64,000 nt of DNA from Edaphobacter sp. 4G125 (GTDB lineage Bacteria; Acidobacteriota; Terriglobia; Terriglobales; Acidobacteriaceae): NCBI RefSeq assembly GCF_014274685.1, contig NZ_CP060393.1:2043501-2107500 (forward strand). The letters run 5' to 3'. The notes beneath the pieces are model-generated. The model saw nothing but the letters and a program-made list of their open reading frames with translations. It ran no database searches and had not been told where the DNA came from. Below are positions 26,283 to 34,866 of this stretch, piece after piece (position 1 is the stretch's first letter; every line of letters begins with the position of its first letter). The position numbers and the translations under genes were made by a program.

Positions 26283-27692
26283 CTACTGAGGCTGCTTCTT
26301 GCGGTTCGCCACCCAGTCTGGTTTTACTATCTGGCGGGCGCGGCCGAGCGCCAGCGAACCGGAGGGAACATCTTCAGTAATGCAGCTCCCTGCGGCGACA
26401 TAAGCACCAGATTCAATGGTGACCGGAGCAACCAGGGTCGAATCGGAACCTACGAATACATGATCCCCGATAGTGGTTTGGTGTTTATGGACGCCGTCGT
26501 AATTGCAGGTGATGGCGCCAGCTCCGATGTTGACACCTTCTCCGATGGCGGCGTCACCAAGATAGTTAAGGTGATTGGCCTTCGATCCCGCTCCAAGAGT
26601 CACTTTTTTTGTCTCGACGAAGTTGCCGACGTGAGCGCCGGCTCCAATACGGCTCTCTGGGCGGAGATGAGAGTAAGGGCCAATGATGGCCCCCTCTGCA
26701 ATGACGGCGGAGTCCATGATGCATCCGTTGCGGACGGTAATGTTGTCACCCAAAGAGGAGTTTTGAATGACAGAGTAGGAGCGAATGCGGCAGTCAGAAC
26801 CGATGCGTGTTGAGCCAAGAAGTTGGACATAGGGTTCGATGACCGTATCCGGTCCGATAGTGACCTCGCTGTCAATCACCGATGTTTCGGGACGGAAGAT
26901 AGTGACGCCGGAAGCCATCAAACGTTTCGCCGTTGCGAGGCGCATCGCGGCATCCAAGTGCATCATTTCGGCAATGGTGTTTGCGCCGAGGACTTCGTCG
27001 ACGCTTTCGGCTTGAACGGCAATTACCCTCTGGCGATCAGAGACAAGCATGGCAGCGACATCGGTGAGGTAGAACTCTCCGTGGGCATTGTCGGTGTTGA
27101 GCAGATCCAGTTTGTCAAAGAGTGCAGAGGTACGGAAGCAGTAGATTCCAGAGTTGATTTCAGGCGTGGCGAGTTGATCGGGAGTGAGGGACTTCTGCTC
27201 AATAATGGCGGTAACTTCAGGGCGATCTGGCGCGACGCGAAAGATGCGACCATAGCCGGTTGGATCAGGCGGAACCGCCGTAAGAATTGTCATTGCCGCT
27301 TTTTCGCGAAGATGAGCTTCGCAGATCGAAGCGATGGTTTCAGGACGGATCAGGGGAACATCGCCGGACAGCACAAGAAGATTTTCTGGAATTGAGGTGC
27401 CGGAGAGTGCGAAGAAAGCTTTCACCATCTGGAGCGCATGACCGGTCCCACGTTGCTCCGGTTGAAGAACGAACTGGATTCCGGTGGATTCCACGGCTGC
27501 GCGAACGCTGTCGGCCTCGTGTCCGATAATGCAGTAGATTTGGTTCGCAGGGACGACCTTTTCAGAAGCTGCGATCACGTGAAGTAAAAGCGCCCTGCCG
27601 CCGATTTCATGGAGAACTTTGGGACGCTTGCTCTTAAGCCGTGTCCCTTTTCCGGCTGCCATAATCGCGATAGCGAATGCTTTGTTATCCAT
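26283..27692 (-). CDS. glmU: Bifunctional GlcNAc-1-P uridyltransferase / GlcN-1-P acetyltransferase
   Basis: Makes UDP-GlcNAc for peptidoglycan and lipid A. The N-terminal uridyltransferase shows the nucleotide loop IMAAGKGTRLKSKRPKVLH and RGTGHALQM; the C-terminal left-handed beta-helix carries hexapeptide repeats from about residue 265, with RPESRIGAGAHVGNFVETK and NHLNYLGDA of the acetyltransferase site. The 469-aa length is close to the E. coli enzyme (456). It is a single-gene unit between the HD-GYP regulator and the purine permease. Confidence 0.95.
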   Translation of the reverse strand: MDNKAFAIAIMAAGKGTRLKSKRPKVLHEIGGRALLLHVIAASEKVVPANQIYCIIGHEADSVRAAVESTGIQFVLQPEQRGTGHALQMVKAFFALSGTSIPENLLVLSGDVPLIRPETIASICEAHLREKAAMTILTAVPPDPTGYGRIFRVAPDRPEVTAIIEQKSLTPDQLATPEINSGIYCFRTSALFDKLDLLNTDNAHGEFYLTDVAAMLVSDRQRVIAVQAESVDEVLGANTIAEMMHLDAAMRLATAKRLMASGVTIFRPETSVIDSEVTIGPDTVIEPYVQLLGSTRIGSDCRIRSYSVIQNSSLGDNITVRNGCIMDSAVIAEGAIIGPYSHLRPESRIGAGAHVGNFVETKKVTLGAGSKANHLNYLGDAAIGEGVNIGAGAITCNYDGVHKHQTTIGDHVFVGSDSTLVAPVTIESGAYVAAGSCITEDVPSGSLALGRARQIVKPDWVANRKKQPQ

Positions 27693-27755
27693 TGTTGCTT
27701 ATCTTCTCATGAGGGATTCAAATCCACGAATGAGATTCAGGCATTGGAAGCGGGT

Positions 27756-29060
27756 TTAACGATGAAGAAAGAAGAAGCGCATCAGGAAAAGAATGGCTAA
27801 TAGATAGAGCATCCAGCTGGAACGTTTGGCCCTCCCGGTAAGAACTTCCAGTAGAGCGTAGCTGGTGAGTCCAAAGCTGAGACCATCGGCAATCGACCAT
27901 GTGAGTGGAATGGTGGTAACGGTCAGAAACGCCGGGATGGCAATCACCGGATCGGTCCATTCGATCTGGCCCAATCCGGTGACCATCAGGCCGCCAACCA
28001 GGATCAGCGCTGGTGCCGTGGCGAAGCTGGGGATAGCTCCTACAAGCGGAGCGATGAATAGTGAGACCAGAAACAGAGCACCTGTCACGATGGCGGTTAC
28101 TCCGGTCCGCCCGCCTGCTGCAACGCCTGCGGAGGATTCGACATAGCTGGTTACGGTGCTCGTTCCGGTCAGCGAGCCAACAATCGTGGCAGTTGCGTCG
28201 GCAAAGAAGATGCGGTTCAGTCGCGGAATCTGATGATCGGGTGTCATCAGATTTGCCCGTTCCGAGACGGCGACGAGGGTGCCGATGTTGTCGAAGAGAT
28301 CGACGAAGAGAAAAACAAAAATGATTTCCGCGGCTCCAATCCGAAGCGCTCCGCGAACATCAAGTCGGAAAACGGTCTCGCTCAACGAGGCCAGGTGATA
28401 GGGAACTGGGGCCCAGTGGACCTGTCCCAAGGCCAGTCCGGCGGCCATCGTTCCGAGTACCCCGATCAGCATGGCAGCTCGCACCCTCAAAACCTGTAAG
28501 GTCGCGATCAGGATCAGGCCGAAGATGGCGAGCGCAGTCGTGGGAGCCCGCAGGTTTCCTAAAGCCACCGTTGTCGTTGCATTGGGAACGATGATGCCAG
28601 AATTACGGAAGCCAATGAAGGCGATAAACAGGCCGATGCCGCCAGCTACAGCAGCGTGAAGCTGATGCGGAATTGCGCTGACCAGCATCTGGCGAATCCC
28701 GGTAAAGGTGAGGATGAGAAAGATGACTCCGGAGAGAAAAACCGCTCCCAGGGCAGTTTGCCAGGGAACGTGCATTCCCTTTACGACTGTGTAGGTGAAG
28801 TAAGCATTCAACCCCATTCCGGGAGCCAGAGCCAGGGGATAGTTGGCGAAGGCACCCATCAGAACGCTGCCAAAAGCTGCGCACAGGCAGGTGGCTGCGG
28901 TGACGGCAGCAATCGGCATCCCTGTCTCATGCAAGATAGCGGGATTGACGAAAATGATGTAGGCCATCGTAATGAACGTCGTACATCCAGCCAGAATCTC
29001 CGTACGCCAGTTGGTTGCTCGCTCCGTAAAGCCAAAATACTGTTCCAGTCGTGAGCGCAT
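27756..29060 (-). CDS. NCS2 purine permease (AzgA-type)
   Basis: Proton-coupled uptake of adenine, guanine or hypoxanthine. The 434-aa protein begins LEQYFGFTERATNWRTEILAG, the typical AzgA/PbuG start, followed by about 12-13 membrane segments, NPAILHETGMP, and the substrate-site region FVDLFDNIGTLVAVSERA and SVTSYVESSAGVAAGGRTG-type motif. GGAGG just before the ATG is a clear ribosome binding site. No purine riboswitch was seen in the leader. It fits with the purine nucleoside phosphorylase at 47914. Confidence 0.9.
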   Translation of the reverse strand: MRSRLEQYFGFTERATNWRTEILAGCTTFITMAYIIFVNPAILHETGMPIAAVTAATCLCAAFGSVLMGAFANYPLALAPGMGLNAYFTYTVVKGMHVPWQTALGAVFLSGVIFLILTFTGIRQMLVSAIPHQLHAAVAGGIGLFIAFIGFRNSGIIVPNATTTVALGNLRAPTTALAIFGLILIATLQVLRVRAAMLIGVLGTMAAGLALGQVHWAPVPYHLASLSETVFRLDVRGALRIGAAEIIFVFLFVDLFDNIGTLVAVSERANLMTPDHQIPRLNRIFFADATATIVGSLTGTSTVTSYVESSAGVAAGGRTGVTAIVTGALFLVSLFIAPLVGAIPSFATAPALILVGGLMVTGLGQIEWTDPVIAIPAFLTVTTIPLTWSIADGLSFGLTSYALLEVLTGRAKRSSWMLYLLAILFLMRFFFLHR

Positions 29061-29220
29061 CCGCCTCCCGTTCTATTTGCTGAATAAGGGTTACTTTCAG
29101 GATACGTGAAGGTGATGCCGCGGCTGCGCAGAACTTCGCATGAATCGGCCGTCTCCAACGGTTGTGGCGGTCGAGCCTTCTCCGTAATAGAGTGGACTCA
29201 TTCGGTGTCGATGGAGGGGG

Positions 29221-30057
29221 ATGCCCGCTTACGAGTTTACGTTGATTGTTTTTTTTGTATCAACGGCCGCCGGCCTTATTGGAGCATTAACAGGCCTAGG
29301 CGGTGGAGTCATTGTTACCCCGGCCCTTACGTTGCTTCTTGGGGTCGACATTCGTTACGCCATCGGTGCCAGCTTGGTCTCAGTGATCGCAACCTCTTCT
29401 GGAGCCGCAGCGGCTTATGTTCGAGATGGATTGTCGAATATACGAATCGGCATGTTTCTCGAACTGGCAACAACCGTTGGAGCCATCTGTGGCGCGATGC
29501 TTTCTACGAAGATTCCAACGGCTGCTTTGGCGGTCATCTTTGGGCTCGTTTTATTGCACTCGGCATGGCAGACAAGCCAGGCACGGCATGACGGGAACCA
29601 CGAAACGACCCCAACTCCGCTTGCAGAGAGACTGAAATTGAATGGCATTCTGCAAACGGAAAATGGGAATCTTGCTTACTCCGTATCTCGCCCAGGGGCC
29701 GGGTTTGGCTTGATGTATATTGCGGGCTTGCTCTCCGGGTTGCTCGGGATTGGCTCAGGCGCTCTCAAGGTGATTGCAATGGACCGGATCATGAGGATCC
29801 CTTTCAAGGTGTCGACTGCGACCAGCAGCTTTATGATCGGCGTCACCGGAGTGGCCAGTGCGGCTATCTACCTTAAGCGCGGATATATCCATCCTGTGAT
29901 TGCATTGCCTGTCATGTTCGGAGTTCTTTCCGGGGCAATGGTGGGAGCGCGCCTTTTACCTCGGCTTCCCGTGCCCGTTCTACGGCGCATATTTGCTGTC
30001 ATCGTCGCTGTCATTGCAGTCCAGATGATCATCGAAGGAATCAGGGGGAAGGTGTGA
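29221..30057 (+). CDS. TSUP family (TauE/SafE) transporter
   Basis: Membrane transporter of the sulfite/organosulfonate exporter family; the substrate is not evident. About eight hydrophobic segments; both internal repeats show the Gly-rich motif (GLIGALTGLGGGVIVTP near residue 18 and GLLSGLLGIGSGALKV near residue 170). The 278-aa length is normal. It is directly followed by a DUF1634 protein whose start overlaps its stop, a common pairing for this family. Confidence 0.9.
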   Translation: MPAYEFTLIVFFVSTAAGLIGALTGLGGGVIVTPALTLLLGVDIRYAIGASLVSVIATSSGAAAAYVRDGLSNIRIGMFLELATTVGAICGAMLSTKIPTAALAVIFGLVLLHSAWQTSQARHDGNHETTPTPLAERLKLNGILQTENGNLAYSVSRPGAGFGLMYIAGLLSGLLGIGSGALKVIAMDRIMRIPFKVSTATSSFMIGVTGVASAAIYLKRGYIHPVIALPVMFGVLSGAMVGARLLPRLPVPVLRRIFAVIVAVIAVQMIIEGIRGKV

Positions 30058-30446
30058 TGGAGGTCAAAGATCCTCAGCTTCAACGAATGATCGGATTCAC
30101 TCTTCGCTCGGGAGTGATGGTCGCAATCCTGATCGGCCTTTTTGGAGGGACAATCTTCTTTCAGGCTCATCGCGAAGACACGGTCGCTTTCCATGTCTTT
30201 GCCGGAACGAAGTCGCTCTATGCCTCTCCGATACGAACGGTACAACAGGCACTCCACCCCCAGGTCCAGGATAAAGAAAATCGCGGACTCGCGATTGCAC
30301 AGGTAGGAATCATCTGCCTTTTGCTGACCCCTGTGATCCGGGTGGCTTTTTCACTGATTGGATTTGCTTTGGAACGTGACACGGCTTACGTATGCATCAC
30401 TGCGATCGTCTTAACGACATTAACAATTAGTTTGCTTATGCACTGA
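30057..30446 (+). CDS. DUF1634 membrane protein
   Basis: A 129-aa protein with three membrane segments (about residues 17-37, 80-100 and 108-128) and the layout of DUF1634, a family nearly always next to TSUP transporters. The ATG at 30057 shares one base with the upstream TGA stop (TGATG); the in-frame GTG at 30054 is an alternative that would overlap by four bases. Either way translation is coupled to the transporter. Probably a small subunit; function unknown. Confidence 0.85.
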   Translation: MEVKDPQLQRMIGFTLRSGVMVAILIGLFGGTIFFQAHREDTVAFHVFAGTKSLYASPIRTVQQALHPQVQDKENRGLAIAQVGIICLLLTPVIRVAFSLIGFALERDTAYVCITAIVLTTLTISLLMH

Positions 30447-30489
30447 GAATGAGTTAAACATTTGTTTCGCAAATTCTGAAGAGGTGATT

Positions 30490-30810
30490 ATGCAGATCTT
30501 GGTCAATGGCGATAACCAGATTTCGGTGGATGCACGACTCACTGAATTTGTTCAAGACGAGGTGGGACGAGCTTTAGGGCGATTTGGAGGTCGTTTGACG
30601 AGAGTAGAGGTCCACCTCAGTGATCACAATGGACCAAAGTCGGGCGCTTCACCCGACAAACGATGCCTTATTGAAGCCAGACCTTCGGGATGGCAGCCTG
30701 TCTCGGCGAGTGATGATGCGAACTCAGTCGCGGAAGCGGTATCGAACGCAGCAAACAAGATGAAATGTCAGCTTGAAAGCGCATTTGGGCGGGCTGCAGA
30801 TAAGCGATAA
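30490..30810 (+). CDS. HPF/RaiA-like ribosome-associated protein
   Basis: A 106-aa protein with the S30AE fold pattern: MQILVNGDNQISVDARLTEF, then RVEVHLSDHNGPKSG and a final amphipathic helix (AVSNAANKMKCQLESAFGRA). Short members (HPF/YfiA type) bind the 30S subunit and dampen translation in stationary phase. The middle loop DKRCLIEARPSGWQPV is unlike classical HPF, so this may be a diverged branch with another use. The ATG at 30490 has AAGAGG five bases upstream. Its last codons form the left arm of the terminator at 30789-30822. Confidence 0.75.
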   Translation: MQILVNGDNQISVDARLTEFVQDEVGRALGRFGGRLTRVEVHLSDHNGPKSGASPDKRCLIEARPSGWQPVSASDDANSVAEAVSNAANKMKCQLESAFGRAADKR

Positions 30811-30822
30811 TCTGCAGCCCGC
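30789..30822. terminator. Bidirectional terminator overlapping a stop codon
   Basis: Perfect 13-bp arms (GCGGGCTGCAGAT at 30789-30801, complement at 30810-30822), loop AAGCGATA. The left arm and loop lie inside the HPF-like gene, whose stop codon is at 30808-30810. The pgm stop is at 30828, so it serves both convergent units. Confidence 0.82.
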
Positions 30823-30827
30823 AACGG

Positions 30828-32474
30828 CTATGCAATTGCGGCATCGACCAAGGCTTGTGCTTCAGCCTGAATCTGCTTCAGGTGATCCGCACCTTTGAAG
30901 CTTTCGGCATAGATCTTGTAGACGTCTTCTGTGCCGGAGGGGCGTGCCGCAAACCAGCCGTTCGCGGTTGCAACTTTCAGGCCGCCGATTGGTGCATGGT
31001 TACCCGGAGCTTCTGTCAGAATTGCCGTAATTGGTTCGCCCGCAAGTTCTTTTGCTGTGACCTGCGAGGCAGAAAGTTTGCCGAGCTTGGCCTTCTGTTC
31101 CTTGTTGGCAGCTGCGTCGATACGCTGATAAACGGGTGACCCGTATTTAGCAGTTAGCTCCTGGTAGAGCTCTCCTGGATCGCGTCCTGTGCGGACGGTC
31201 ATCTCGGCGGCAAGGAGGCCGGGAATGATGCCATCTTTGTCGGTAGTCCAGACGATTCCGTTCCGGCGAAGGAAACTAGCACCAGCCGATTCCTCTCCTC
31301 CAAAACCGAGCGAGCCGTCGATCAGGCCGTCGACGAACCATTTGAAGCCGACGGGAACCTCGAGCACGGGGCGATTGAGTCCTTTGGCGACTCGGTCGAT
31401 GATGCTGGAAGAAACGAGAGTCTTGCCGATTGCGGTTGTATCCTTCCACTCTGGACGGTGGGTGAAGAGGTACTGGATCATGACTGCCAGATAGTGATTC
31501 GGATTCAGCAGGCCGGCAGATCGAGTGACGATGCCATGTCGATCATGGTCGGTGTCGGAGGCCCAGGCCACGTCATACTTCTCTTTATTGGCGATCATGC
31601 TGGCCATGGCGTATGGACTGGAGCAGTCCATACGGATACGGCCATCCCAATCGAGAGTCATAAACCGGAAGGTGGGATCGACGTTGCGGTTGAGAATCTC
31701 CAGGGGAAGGTTGTATTTCTCGGCAATCCTCGGCCAGTAATGAACTCCTGCACCTCCAAGCGGATCGACGGCGAGTTTGAGCTTCGTCCCATGTAAAACA
31801 GAGAAGTCGATCACGTTGGTCAGGTCGTTTACATAAGCGGTGATGTAGTCGTGCCGATAGGTCTTGTCAGCGCTCAGCGCACGAGCGTATGAAATGCGTT
31901 TAACATCCTTCAGGCCGCTCGCAATGATCTCGTTGGCGCGGTTCTCAATCCATTTTGTGGCGGCGGTATCGGCAGGTCCGCCATGGGGAGGGTTGTATTT
32001 GAAGCCGCCATCCTCTGGAGGATTATGAGAGGGTGTGATCACAATGCCATCGGCACGGTGCAGCTTCGGATTGGCATTGTGAGTCAGGATCGCGTGAGAG
32101 AGCACAGGCGTTGGCGTGTAGCCCAGATGTTCGTCGATCATGACTTCAACGTTGTTGGCGGCGAGAACCTCAAGCGCAGTGGTGAAGGCAGGCTCTGAGA
32201 GAGCATGGGTGTCACGGGCAAGAAACAGAGGCCCAATCGTATGCTGGCCCGTGCGATATTCAACAATCGCCTGCGTAATTGCAGCGATGTGATCGTCATT
32301 GAACGATGCGGCAAATGCCGAACCGCGATGCCCAGAGGTTCCGAATGCAACCTTTTGCGCTGGCACGCTGGTATCGGGATGAAGCGCGTAATACGCGGTG
32401 ATGAGGCGAGGGATATCTACAAGGGTATCGAGCGAAGGAAGGTGGCCAGGTTGATTGCGATCAGATGAACTCAT
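30828..32474 (-). CDS. pgm: Phosphoglucomutase (alpha-D-glucose-specific)
   Basis: Interconverts glucose-1-phosphate and glucose-6-phosphate. Hallmarks: GTSGHRGSAF, the phosphoserine loop ITPSHNPPEDGGFKYNPPHG, the metal loop SDTDHDRHGIV, and the phosphate loop ARPSGTEDVYKIYAESF. The start at 32474 gives 548 aa and an N-terminus that aligns with E. coli Pgm (546 aa); an in-frame start 26 codons upstream is rejected. The sequence and C-terminal layout match the Pgm rather than the PgcA/ManB branch. Confidence 0.95.
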   Translation of the reverse strand: MSSSDRNQPGHLPSLDTLVDIPRLITAYYALHPDTSVPAQKVAFGTSGHRGSAFAASFNDDHIAAITQAIVEYRTGQHTIGPLFLARDTHALSEPAFTTALEVLAANNVEVMIDEHLGYTPTPVLSHAILTHNANPKLHRADGIVITPSHNPPEDGGFKYNPPHGGPADTAATKWIENRANEIIASGLKDVKRISYARALSADKTYRHDYITAYVNDLTNVIDFSVLHGTKLKLAVDPLGGAGVHYWPRIAEKYNLPLEILNRNVDPTFRFMTLDWDGRIRMDCSSPYAMASMIANKEKYDVAWASDTDHDRHGIVTRSAGLLNPNHYLAVMIQYLFTHRPEWKDTTAIGKTLVSSSIIDRVAKGLNRPVLEVPVGFKWFVDGLIDGSLGFGGEESAGASFLRRNGIVWTTDKDGIIPGLLAAEMTVRTGRDPGELYQELTAKYGSPVYQRIDAAANKEQKAKLGKLSASQVTAKELAGEPITAILTEAPGNHAPIGGLKVATANGWFAARPSGTEDVYKIYAESFKGADHLKQIQAEAQALVDAAIA

Positions 32475-32797
32475 CGAAGATACATATCCTTTGTCTGTTG
32501 AACTTCTCACCTCTGAGATGCGAGGCAAAAGAGAAGGCCGAGTCGAATCCAAAATAGAACTTTTTAGATGCAGGGATACTACGGAAGTTGTAGCCGTTCT
32601 AGTTGTATTTCCGTGTGACCTGTCCTAAAACGAGGGTACTCCCAGTTTTCTGTTTCATGAGTTGCTGGTTTATCGCCGGCGATGGCAACGTGCATTGCAG
32701 AGTTTGGATCGTTGTTAAAGCAGACAGCCCTCTGTCAGTTTAGATGAGCTGCGGAGGGCGCTGGCGAGAATCTTCAAGAAGGTGCGTTCGAGTCCTG
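32475..32797. promoter_or_regulatory. Divergent intergenic region pgm/collagen-like gene
   Basis: About 320 bases. It contains the perfect palindrome ATCGCCGGCGAT at 32672-32683 and a small hairpin GACAG-CCCT-CTGTC near 32725-32738. No clear promoter pair was identified. An in-frame start for the downstream gene lies 54 bases before the chosen one. Confidence 0.45.
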
Positions 32798-34756
32798 ATG
32801 TTTCGGTGGTGGACGGGGTTCCTGATACTACTTCTCTCGGTCCATGCATCGGCCATTGAAGCAACATTAGTAGCAGACGCACATATTAATTCGGCCCGAC
32901 CAACCGCAAATAGCGGAACTATTTCGAATCTGAATGTAGGAGGCGGATATACAACCCTCCTTCAGTTTGATCTGGGGACTCTGCCGACAGGGACTACAGC
33001 TTCTCAGATCTCCCGAGCAGTACTTCGACTCTTTTGCAATCGAGCGGATGCGCCAGGCATGGTTAACCTTGCTTTGATCAGCGCAGGCTGGGGCGAGTAC
33101 AGCGTTACCTATGCAACACGTCCTGGGTTGGCTGCCCCTGTACAGTCGTTTCCAGTCAATCAAGCCGGAGCCTATGTGACGGTTGATGTAACGCCTTTGG
33201 TGCAGGGGTGGATCGCCGTGCCTTCCGGCAACAATGGCATCGCTCTCACGTCGGATACGGGTATCTTGCAGTTCGATAGCAAAGAAAATGATCTGACCGG
33301 TCATGCTCCTGCGCTTGAGATTCAGCTCGTATCGCAAGGGCCAAAGGGAGATACAGGGGCAACCGGAGCAACGGGATTGCAGGGGGCGGAGGGACCTGTC
33401 GGCCCGCAAGGTCCGATCGGCCTAACGGGAGCTGTTGGGTCCCCCGGGGCGAGAGGTGACACAGGAGTGAGTGGACCTAAGGGGGATATGGGACCGGTGG
33501 GTCCACAGGGCCCCCAGGGACTTCAGGGGGTACCGGGGCCACAAGGAGAGAGTGGTCCTGCCGGGCCAGCAGGACAGCCGGGAATGGGTTATCAAGGAAC
33601 CTTTTCCCTTGTTAAGACCTATTCGTATGGCGATGTCGTCTTCTGGCAGGGAAGCAGTTACGCTTCGCTCGTCAACGGTAATTTTGGAAACGTCCCGACG
33701 ACAGGCTCTGTGTGGTGGGGACCTCTCAGTTCTCAGGGGGCGACAGGTGCTCAAGGGGCAATCGGGCCTCCAGGTCCTGTGGGCATGACCTTTCGTGGTC
33801 TTTACTCTTCATCGGTCACTTATGCGGCTGGTGACGGCGTGACCTACGATGGCGCCGGGTATGTATCTCTGACGAATGGAAACCAGGGAAATCTTCCGGA
33901 CCAGGCTCCTGCTGTCTGGGGAAAGTTTGCAGCGGGAACGCAAGGACCTCCTGGAGTGACTGGCGTCCAGGGAATTCAAGGTCCACAGGGAGTTCAGGGG
34001 CCAGTGGGTCCTCAAGGATCTGTGGGAGCAACTGGACCCCAAGGGTTACAAGGTCCTTCAGGACCGGCCGGAGTGAGCTTTAAAGGGGCATGGTCGGTGG
34101 CGACAAGTTATGTCGCAAATGACGCGGTCTTCTATGACGGCAGCACCTATTTCGCATTCGTGACGAATATTGGAGTGCAACCGGATACCTCCACAACGGT
34201 CTGGGGATTGTTGGCTCAGAAAGGAAGCGCAGGGGCAACCGGTCCGGGCGGGCAGGCAGCTACGGTCAGTGTCGGGACAGTTACAACAGGAGCGCCAGGA
34301 ACTCCGGCTTCGGTGACGAACTCCGGTACTTCTGCTGCGGCGGTTTTCAACTTTACGATTCCGCAAGGGGCAGCAGCCAGCGGCGGGGCAAGCAATGGAA
34401 GCGCCTCCTTTGCATCGGTCTATCACGCGGTTTCATTTACTACGCCGTATTACTCCATCAGCAATACAAACCAGGCGGCGAATGAGACTGCTGCTGTTCT
34501 GACCTGGATTCCTGAGGGGTGTGGGGCAACATCATTAGCAGTCTATTCGCAGCAGGGCAATACTATTACGGTGACGATGCGCATGGGAATACCAGGTTCA
34601 CTTGCGAATACGTCCTTATCCTGTTCGGTTTCCACGGGCTCGAGCTGTACCTCACCGGTCAGCGTTACGATTCCCGCGGGAAACTTCGTCGACCTGATCG
34701 TCACAGGAGCGAACGGAACCTCGGCAGGCGTCTGGACCTCATTGTTGTGTAATTAA
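32798..34756 (+). CDS. Secreted collagen-like protein with DNRLRE and carbohydrate-binding-like modules
   Basis: Large exported protein (652 aa). Signal peptide at residues 1-20 (WWTGFLILLLSVHASA). Residues about 22-175 form a DNRLRE-type domain (ADAHINSARPTANSG, LLQFDLGTLP, VDVTPLVQGWIA). From about 177 comes a Gly-X-Y run of some 28 triplets (GPKGDTGATGATGLQG). Three modules of about 48 residues follow, each with the pattern G-x-[WYF]-S-x4-Y-x2-[GN]-D-x-V-x-[WY]-x-G-x2-Y, separated by further Gly-X-Y runs. They resemble CBM5/12 sugar-binding modules. A C-terminal Ser/Thr-rich domain with four Cys ends in SLLCN. A surface or extracellular fibre is likely. A GH105-type hydrolase follows. Confidence 0.82.
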   Translation: MFRWWTGFLILLLSVHASAIEATLVADAHINSARPTANSGTISNLNVGGGYTTLLQFDLGTLPTGTTASQISRAVLRLFCNRADAPGMVNLALISAGWGEYSVTYATRPGLAAPVQSFPVNQAGAYVTVDVTPLVQGWIAVPSGNNGIALTSDTGILQFDSKENDLTGHAPALEIQLVSQGPKGDTGATGATGLQGAEGPVGPQGPIGLTGAVGSPGARGDTGVSGPKGDMGPVGPQGPQGLQGVPGPQGESGPAGPAGQPGMGYQGTFSLVKTYSYGDVVFWQGSSYASLVNGNFGNVPTTGSVWWGPLSSQGATGAQGAIGPPGPVGMTFRGLYSSSVTYAAGDGVTYDGAGYVSLTNGNQGNLPDQAPAVWGKFAAGTQGPPGVTGVQGIQGPQGVQGPVGPQGSVGATGPQGLQGPSGPAGVSFKGAWSVATSYVANDAVFYDGSTYFAFVTNIGVQPDTSTTVWGLLAQKGSAGATGPGGQAATVSVGTVTTGAPGTPASVTNSGTSAAAVFNFTIPQGAAASGGASNGSASFASVYHAVSFTTPYYSISNTNQAANETAAVLTWIPEGCGATSLAVYSQQGNTITVTMRMGIPGSLANTSLSCSVSTGSSCTSPVSVTIPAGNFVDLIVTGANGTSAGVWTSLLCN

Positions 34757-34866
34757 GCTGAATCTTTCTCTACTTCTTATCTGACGTCAACCGCACTCGC
34801 AGATCAGGAGAAGGAGCAGGTATGCTGTTGTCTTGCTGATTTTAGATGCGCTGTGAGGTGTAGAAG

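Noticed and set aside
29061-29220. Leader of the purine permease as a possible purine riboswitch
   Set aside because: No conserved three-way-junction core sequence could be found on the minus strand.
32784-32800. GCGTTCGAGTCCTG, which looks like a tRNA T-loop
   Set aside because: Flanking bases do not form a T-stem and no D-arm, anticodon arm or acceptor stem is present.
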